Source of the DNA: Parasponia andersonii
Lineage: Eukaryota > Streptophyta > Magnoliopsida > Rosales > Cannabaceae
Assembly (NCBI GenBank): GCA_002914805.1
Contig: JXTB01000093.1
Coordinates: 541,898 to 605,897, forward strand
Length of the DNA: 64,000 nt
Direction: 5' to 3'
In this document: positions 58,905 through 64,000 of the stretch, piece after piece
How positions within the stretch are numbered: position 1 is the first letter of the stretch
Layout of the letters: every line of letters begins with the position of its first letter
Notes under the pieces: model-generated
What the model was told of the DNA's origin: nothing
Databases searched by the model: none
Seen by the model: the letters and a program-made list of their open reading frames with translations, nothing else
Made by a program: the position numbers and the translations under genes

Positions 58905-59318
58905 TCATTAACAAGGTAGGGAGCACGAGCATTCCAGCATAGTTTTGTATTTTCTTACAGTGCAGGCACAGATTTCATCATAAATGATTTGATCCATATT
59001 TTTAGATTTTCTAGTGAAAATGGAATATAATAGCAAAACACGGTCTTAAGAAACACTTTTATCATGAGTAGTAGGCATTAAGCGAGATTTAAGGAAATGG
59101 TACCAGATTTTAGTAGTTGGGTTCAGAGAGCTTCAAGACAAGTGTAAGCATCATGGGAGGAAACATTCTATTCAGCCTCTGCTATAGCAACAGTTTCGAG
59201 TACCGTTGGTAGCTTAGTTTCTGTGATTGCTTCGACAAACTCAGAGTGCTCGTCCATAGAATCCCCTAACCCAAATAGGGCATTGATGTCCTCCTCGCTC
59301 AAGGGAACTTGGACACCT
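58905..59318 (-). pseudogene. Fragment resembling the plant transposon-protein (Transposase_32-like) family
   Basis: The minus strand translates as VQVPLSEEDINALFGLGDSM, DEHSEFVEAITETKLPTVLE, a stop, NVSSHDAYTCLEAL and, further on, KTVFCYYIPFSLENLKIWIK or, shifted, KDRVLLYYSIF. This pattern is familiar from repetitive plant proteins of transposon origin. It is cut by the N at 59319 on one side and the LTR end on the other. The family assignment is from memory of motif patterns and is tentative. Confidence 0.4.
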
Positions 59319-59319
59319 N

Positions 59320-59611
59320 TTCGGATATACAAGTTTAGAGTATTAAGAGCTTTGAATAGTCGTCCTTAGTATTCTCAGTAGCTTTTCAGTCTTTCCAATT
59401 GTTCTTCAGTTTTTTCAGACGAGATTGTAACCTTGAGTGTGTGTAATTCTTCAGAATATAGTGAGAAAACAGTGGACGTAGGCTCATCTTTTTTGGGGCC
59501 GAACCACTATAAATCCATCTCTCCTTATTTGCTTTGATTTATTGCTTTAATTTATACAAGCCACATCTCTCGATTTTTTCTAAATTCATTGTTGATAAAA
59601 TCTCCATCAAC
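59320..59611 (+). repeat. Second copy of the 3' part of the Tat-type LTR
   Basis: Nearly identical to 58597-58889 (GATATACAAGTTTAGAGTAT...CTCCATCAACA). It is followed at once by ATTGGCGCTAGAAGGAGGGC, the usual PBS-region sequence of this group. Its upstream edge is the N at 59319, so the 5' part of this LTR is missing from the assembly or was lost. Confidence 0.75.
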
Positions 59612-59628
59612 AATTGGCGCTAGAAGGA
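59612..59628 (+). other. PBS region of the Tat-type element
   Basis: ATTGGCGCTAGAAGGAG follows the LTR end CAACA. TTGGCGC-type starts are usual after the 5' LTR in Tat-lineage gypsy elements. Confidence 0.55.
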
Positions 59629-59671
59629 GGGCTATTCTGGCAAAAATTTGTCAAATTTCACCTCTTTAATA

Positions 59672-62404
59672 ATGGCAAACACTAGAAACACTACCAGAGT
59701 CACCGGAACTAGCCAAAACCAACCTCAAAGTACCGCTGCTACATAGGCTACCCCTGCTCCGGACCAGCCTACTACGACGGCAATAGAGAACCTATCCCAG
59801 AGACAGGATCGCATGGAGGAAACGCTCGTGAACCTTCAGTAAGTCACTAACCAAATCAATGATACCCTGCGACGACTTGCTGAAGGGCAGATGGTGACCC
59901 CACCACAACACGAACGTCCCAAAGAGCATCCTGCCCAGTTACCTGAGAAAGGAATACAGATCCTCGAGACAAGAAGACGCGGCCAGCCCAGAACTCAGCA
60001 GGAGCGTCATGAAGACCGCACCTCCAAGAGGAAAGGCAAGGCCGCAGACTTGCCTCCAGAGTCTCGTACAGAGAGTTCAAGTACGAACCCTGATCGCACA
60101 CAACCTTCTCGTAAATCCGTTAATATCCAGGATCGCTTGAGCAGCGAACAAGGACGACCATCGAGAAGCTTCTTTGAAAGAGTCAACAGGGAGTCGAGAC
60201 AAGATCCTGCAGACCTAAGACAATATCTAGAGCGACGACGTGGTCATGATCGATCTGTATCGCATCATAGCAACCACAACCTGTCTCGTCGCACTATGTC
60301 ATTGAATTCCTCTCATAGGTCGCAGAAGACTCTACCTGACCAGCCCGCTGTGAAATAGGATAATGAACGAAGCTCGCTCTTACCACCGGCAAGGAATGAT
60401 GCTTTCACTCTGAACATCGATGTTCATAATTTAAGGATCGCATTAGATGCACTTGCTGACTGGGACGATGAGCTCGTTGATGGGTATCGTCAGTCGCCAT
60501 TCAGCGAAGAGGTTCGAGCTGCAGCCCTTTCCACCAGATTCAGACTTCCCACCATCAATACTTTTGATGGAAGGACTGATCCACAGGACCATATGGATCA
60601 CTTCAGCGACTTGATGGAACTTCATCGGGTTAGTCACCATGCACGCTGCAGATGTTTCACTGTAACACTCTCAGGAGCGGCCAAGAAGTGGTTTCGAGGA
60701 CTTAAATCCGGTTCAATCTCGTCCTGGCAACAACTACAGACGGCGTTCTTAAGACAATTTCAGGCCGCAAAGAATTTCACTGTTCCGCTTGTCAGTTTGT
60801 CCGCAATCCGGCAAGGTCTAGAGGAGACTCTACGGTCTTATCTCAATCGATTCACTTCAGAGCTAGCGAAGGTCAACAACCCCCCTGAAGGAGGAGTTCT
60901 TACTCTTATGATGGCCGGGGTGCGACCAGAAACAAAACTCTGGGAAGAATTGCTTGAACAAGAGTGTAGAACTCTCGAAGACTTCTACCAAAGAGTTGCT
61001 CGACATCTAAGGTTAGAATCTTCACGAGAGAATCTTCAAAAGACTAAAAAAGGAGGAAAAACAGATGCGGCAAAAGTTGCGGTCGTCACCGACAATGGTG
61101 GTAATAAGAAGAACAAGAGGAATAACGAACAGGCAAGTGAGAATCAGCCTAGACCTAAAAGGCAGGAGATCGCAAAAGCTCCCATGAGGTTTAATAACCA
61201 CACTGAATTAAACGCACCCATAGATCATATCTATGCGGTCACAAATCAGAAGGAGCGATTCCAACAACCAGAACCGATGAGGTGAGACAGGGCTAAGCGC
61301 GATCCCAACAATTTCTGCCGATATCACAATGATATTGGGCATGACACTAATAGTTGCTTTGCCCTGAAAGATGAAATTGAAAGGCTGATTAGAGAGGGAC
61401 GATTGCGGCAGTATACCAGGCGGAGCGACGAAAAGCAAGAAGAAGACCAACAGCGATCTCCAGAGATTCAACGCGAGGTGCGAACTATTTTTGGAGGACC
61501 ACATGTTGGAGGAGATTCCAAGCGAGCACAGGATAGGTATGTGCGAGAAGCTCGACAGCAGCCGTTGACCAACGTCATGCATCTTGATCAGCGACCACGC
61601 AAGCTTCAGCGAGTACCGGAAATGGATATTACCTTCACAAAGCAAGATACAAGGAAGGTCCATTATCCGCATAATGACGCGCTGGTCATAACAATTAACT
61701 GTGGAAGCACACAGTTGTGGCGAGTATTGGTCGACAACGGAAGTGCTGTGGACATCCTATACTTCGATGCCTTCAAAAAGATGGGGTTAAATGAGAGCGA
61801 CCTGAAGCCTGCCACCACTCCACTCTATGGTTTTACTGGTGACAGCCTGATACCTATGGGCATGATTGAACTGATGGTCAGCGTTGGGACCTTTCCAAGG
61901 GTTTCATCGATAATGACCCAGTTTTTGGTGGTAGATTGCCCATCTGCCTTCAATGCAGTGCTAGGAAGACCGACATTAAGGGAACTTCGAGCTGTCACCT
62001 CGATCTATCATCTAACAATGAAGTTCCCAACCCAATATGGGGTAGGCAAGCTGCGAGGAAATCAGTACGATGCGAGGACTTTCTATAACAACTCGCTGAA
62101 ACTCGCAGCAAAGGATGCGACCTCCCACACAATGATGGTCCATCTGCCAGATGAAGCGTCAGTCGTGGCAGCGGATGAAGCGTCAGTCGTGGCAGCGAAT
62201 CGTCAGTGAAAGCGTCAGTCGAATCGTCAGTGAAAGCATCAATCGAAACAACCAGTGAAGACTTCGATCCTTTAGAAATTGACGAAGTCAAAACTGGACC
62301 CGTTGAAGACCTGGAAGATTTATCATTCGATCTGTCTTCCAGGACCTTGAAGATTGGAACAGATTCAGGAACCTGTGTGAGCTTCGGTGGTCGCTTTTCT
62401 GAAA
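59672..62404 (+). pseudogene. Tat-type gypsy gag-protease, four stops then a frame change
   Basis: From ATG 59672 (MANTRNTTRVTGTS) one frame runs to 62209 apart from stops at 59744 (TAG), 59840 (TAA), 60356 (TAG) and 61283 (TGA). Domains: a charged N-terminal region; the retrotransposon gag domain around 60560-61020 (FDGRTDPQDHMDHFSDLMEL, GAAKKWFRGLKSGSISSW, LRSYLNRFTSELAKV); a zinc-finger-like CRYHNDIGHDTNSCFALKDE near 61310; and the aspartic protease around 61720 (WRVLVDNGSAVDILYFDAF, with catalytic Asp; later NAVLGRPTLRELRAV). Near 62150-62210 a short tandem repeat is followed by a frame change, and 62206-62404 continues EDFDPLEIDEVKTGPVEDLE and SSRTLKIGT, which normally lead into RT. RT never follows. 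Confidence 0.85.
62148..62245 (+). repeat. Coding tandem repeat in the gag-protease C-terminus
   Basis: A 24-bp unit, GATGAAGCGTCAGTCGTGGC plus AGCG, occurs twice (DEASVVAA twice). It is followed by two related GTCAGTGAAAGCGTCAGTCG-type units (SSVKASVE). The frame change lies inside this array, as expected of slippage. Confidence 0.75.
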
Positions 62405-62479
62405 TCTAATTATCGGAATTAATCCGAATATCAAGTCACTGGGGCTCGATCTCTTAGGAGAAATGCGCGAGTAGTTTCC

Positions 62480-62692
62480 ACTTTAGATCGCATCATATCA
62501 ACAGTTCACTGCTCGATGTTATAACCCTAATGTCGAACGAAGATTTATTGGCACTTGTCCTTCAACAAGACCTCGTTCTTCGGAACTGTGTTATTGCCAT
62601 CATTCTACCTGGGATATATAAATTAGCTCGAACTGGTGGACAAAAGATTGAGCACGCCTGGAATGCTGAACAGCTTCGTCACTATTATCAAT
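62480..62692 (+). pseudogene. Integrase C-terminal tail of the Tat-type element
   Basis: Translations read RCYNPNVERRF near 62505, then in another frame DLVLRN, LPGIYKLARTGGQKIEHAWN and AEQLRHYYQ followed by a stop. This is the end of gypsy Tat integrase (the ...NAEQLRRYY type). It begins about 100-150 bp after the protease-RT linker, so RT, RNase H and most of integrase are deleted. Confidence 0.7.
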
Positions 62693-62732
62693 AATTCCTC
62701 ATGGTCTTCAACAGCTTATTGTATCTTCATGA

Positions 62733-62830
62733 GATCGTCATTCGTTGATCGTCATTCGTTGATCGTCATTCGTTGATCGTCATTCGTAGATCGTCATTCG
62801 TTGTTCATCATTCGTCGATCGTCATTCGTC
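62733..62830. repeat. 15-bp tandem array
   Basis: GATCGTCATTCGTTG is repeated about 6.5 times with few changes, in the 3' region of the Tat-type element. Confidence 0.9.
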
Positions 62831-62834
62831 AATA

Positions 62835-62912
62835 TTTCTTCGGCTATTTCTTTGGCTATTTCTTCGGCTATTACTTCGGCTATTTCTTCGGCTATTACTT
62901 CGGCTATTCTTC
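62835..62912. repeat. 12-bp tandem array
   Basis: TTCTTCGGCTAT and TTACTTCGGCTAT-like variants (12-bp period) are repeated about six times, starting a few bases after the 15-bp array. The ORF across both arrays (a run of FFGY/YFGY) is a by-product. Confidence 0.9.
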
Positions 62913-63506
62913 AATTATAGTTTTATGGCAGTTTTCGGACACCATAAAACTCGGGGGGTAGTGGGATCAGAATTATCTCCTACTTGTTTCCTAAGGAACT
63001 ATGCAAACGTTCATTTAGAGGAGACAGGGTTTTTAGGTCGTCGAGGTGACTAAGTGTCGCTGCGTCGACGTATCTAAATATCCTTAAAATCTTAGGATTT
63101 TATCCTCGCTTCATGCCTCAGCATGTCGTATTACGCAATTTCCCTCCTCAAACAAAAAAGTAACTAAGCATAACGTTCATTGTTCGATGTGATATATTGC
63201 TACTCTATTTTGACATGGAACTTTTGAAATACAGTTAGAGTTTGCATCACTCGTATTAACTGGTTTCTTAAGCGACCTAACCCATCCTAACGCTTAAAAC
63301 TAGTTTTAAGTTAGTCAGATTTAAATCGCTAAAAGCGTACTGATCAATCACTTGTGATTGACTACTTGGTTCAAATTATTGTTGTTTCTTTTCATTATTT
63401 TGCAGGAGTATATAAGAAGAAATAATATTTATTGAAAATGTTGTCCATACAAAAGGGGGACAAAGCCCACATTGTTTTTTTTTAAAAAAAAAAAAAACAA
63501 AGCAAC
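62913..63506 (+). other. 3' non-coding region of the Tat-type element
   Basis: It contains a purine-rich ACTCGGGGGGTAGTGGGATC near 62950, which could be polypurine-related, and an A/T homopolymer run at about 63472-63496. No gene recognised. The 3' LTR is not reached in the window. Confidence 0.4.
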
Positions 63507-64000
63507 TCAGGTGGACGGGCTCGCATCGTCATCCCCAGCCTTATACCCAGCCTTCGTCGCATCTTCCTTCCAGCTTTTCACCAGCTCGACCACATCCTCG
63601 CCAAGAATGGAGAAGTCAAAATCCGGATGCTCGCAGAATATGTTGAAGATGATGGTCGACGAGACGATGTCACTAGCCTTTTCTTCAAGTTCTTTGACCT
63701 CGGTCGCTTTGAACTCTTCAATGGCTTTGTGAACCGCCTCGGTGGTCGCCTCTCATACGGTCCGGATACTCGGAAACGACCTTATTGAGCTCTTTGACCT
63801 CCTCCTCCAGTTTTTCCTTGGCGAATTTTCCTCTGGCTAGGTCCTCGGACATCTGTTGCTTTTCCAAGTTGAAAGCTATTCTATCTTCTTCCTGAGCTTT
63901 TTCCAAGTTCTCGAATGCTTGAGTTATCTCATCGACCTTCTCAGCTTTCTCTAAGCATTCGAGAACCGGATCGTGCATCAGGACAGCAGCAGCAGCAGTC
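63507..64000 (-). pseudogene. Antisense coiled-coil ORF (partial, runs off right edge), one frameshift
   Basis: On the minus strand, from the window edge inward, 63978-63755 reads MHDPVLECLEKAEKVDEITQ, then a heptad-rich Glu/Lys/Leu segment to LEEEVKELNKVVSEYPDRMR. A small shift near 63755 then leads to EATTEAVHKAIEEFKATEVK, CEHPDFDFSILGEDVVELVK and SWKEDATKAG, ending at TGA 63509-63507. The composition predicts a long coiled coil followed by a short conserved-looking C-terminus. The upstream end (Ala-rich, CAG-type repeat) continues beyond the window. Position and direction fit the antisense extra ORF known from the 3' region of some Tat-lineage elements. It could instead be an unrelated retroelement gag-like protein. 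Confidence 0.55.

Noticed and set aside
62733..62830. CRISPR-like regular repeats
   Set aside because: Direct contiguous 15-bp tandem repeats without spacers, in a plant retroelement; not CRISPR.
62773..62961. ORF encoding repeated FFGY/YFGY
   Set aside because: Translation of the 15-bp and 12-bp tandem arrays; both periods are multiples of three, so stops are avoided automatically.

Overview
The window reads as nuclear DNA of a flowering plant, most likely a eudicot. It is AT-rich, has intronless BAHD acyltransferase genes, and is filled with plant LTR retrotransposons (copia, Tekay-type gypsy, a chromodomain gypsy, a Tat-type gypsy), CACTA-like DNA elements, a LINE tail and SINE-like pieces. 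I cannot name the species; no cellular gene here is diagnostic.

Layout. 1-14522 is a stack of nested transposons. A decayed gypsy LTR (2525-3787 plus 14323-14522) was split by a minus-strand copia element (3788-14317, TSD ACGTG/ATGTG), whose 3' LTR was then split by a CACTA-like element (3907-5704, TSD TTT). A related CACTA-like end occupies 1-2524. 14880-23835 is a structurally complete minus-strand Tekay-type gypsy element (LTRs of 2065 and 2068 bp, perfect TSD AGATG, PBS, PPT, broken gag-pol).

25.8-48.1 kb is a small BAHD acyltransferase cluster and the only cellular-gene territory. It holds a heavily broken copy (25791-27109, +), one intact gene (28359-29633, -), a copy whose only visible lesion is one in-frame stop at codon 37 (41729-43048, -), and a relic of promoter plus first codons with no gene body (about 47650-48100, -). 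Between them lie a low-complexity tract (31.5-33.0 kb), a 5'-truncated chromodomain gypsy element (34195-39062, +) abutting a truncated copia element (39063-41364, -), a SINE-like sequence, a solo LTR with TSD ATATT (43890-45822), and a LINE tail with a perfect 21-bp TSD (45859-46542).

48238-57609 is a second, older Tekay-like element. One LTR carries an internal inversion and its RT active-site aspartates are both replaced. 58054-64000 is a Tat-type gypsy derivative: LTR pieces, gag-protease in one frame interrupted by four stops, no RT/RNase H, the tail of integrase, tandem arrays, and an antisense coiled-coil ORF running off the window edge. Two single N characters (58159, 59319) sit at repeated joints and make the assembly there suspect.

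Only the BAHD gene at 28359-29633 looks capable of making an intact cellular protein; it would be a cytosolic acyl-CoA-dependent acyltransferase of specialised metabolism with an unknown acceptor. I found no CRISPR array, rRNA or canonical tRNA gene, and no operon-like defence system, as expected for plant nuclear DNA. The most interesting signals are the BAHD copy-decay series, the LTR inversion, and the RT-less Tat element with its antisense ORF and tandem arrays.
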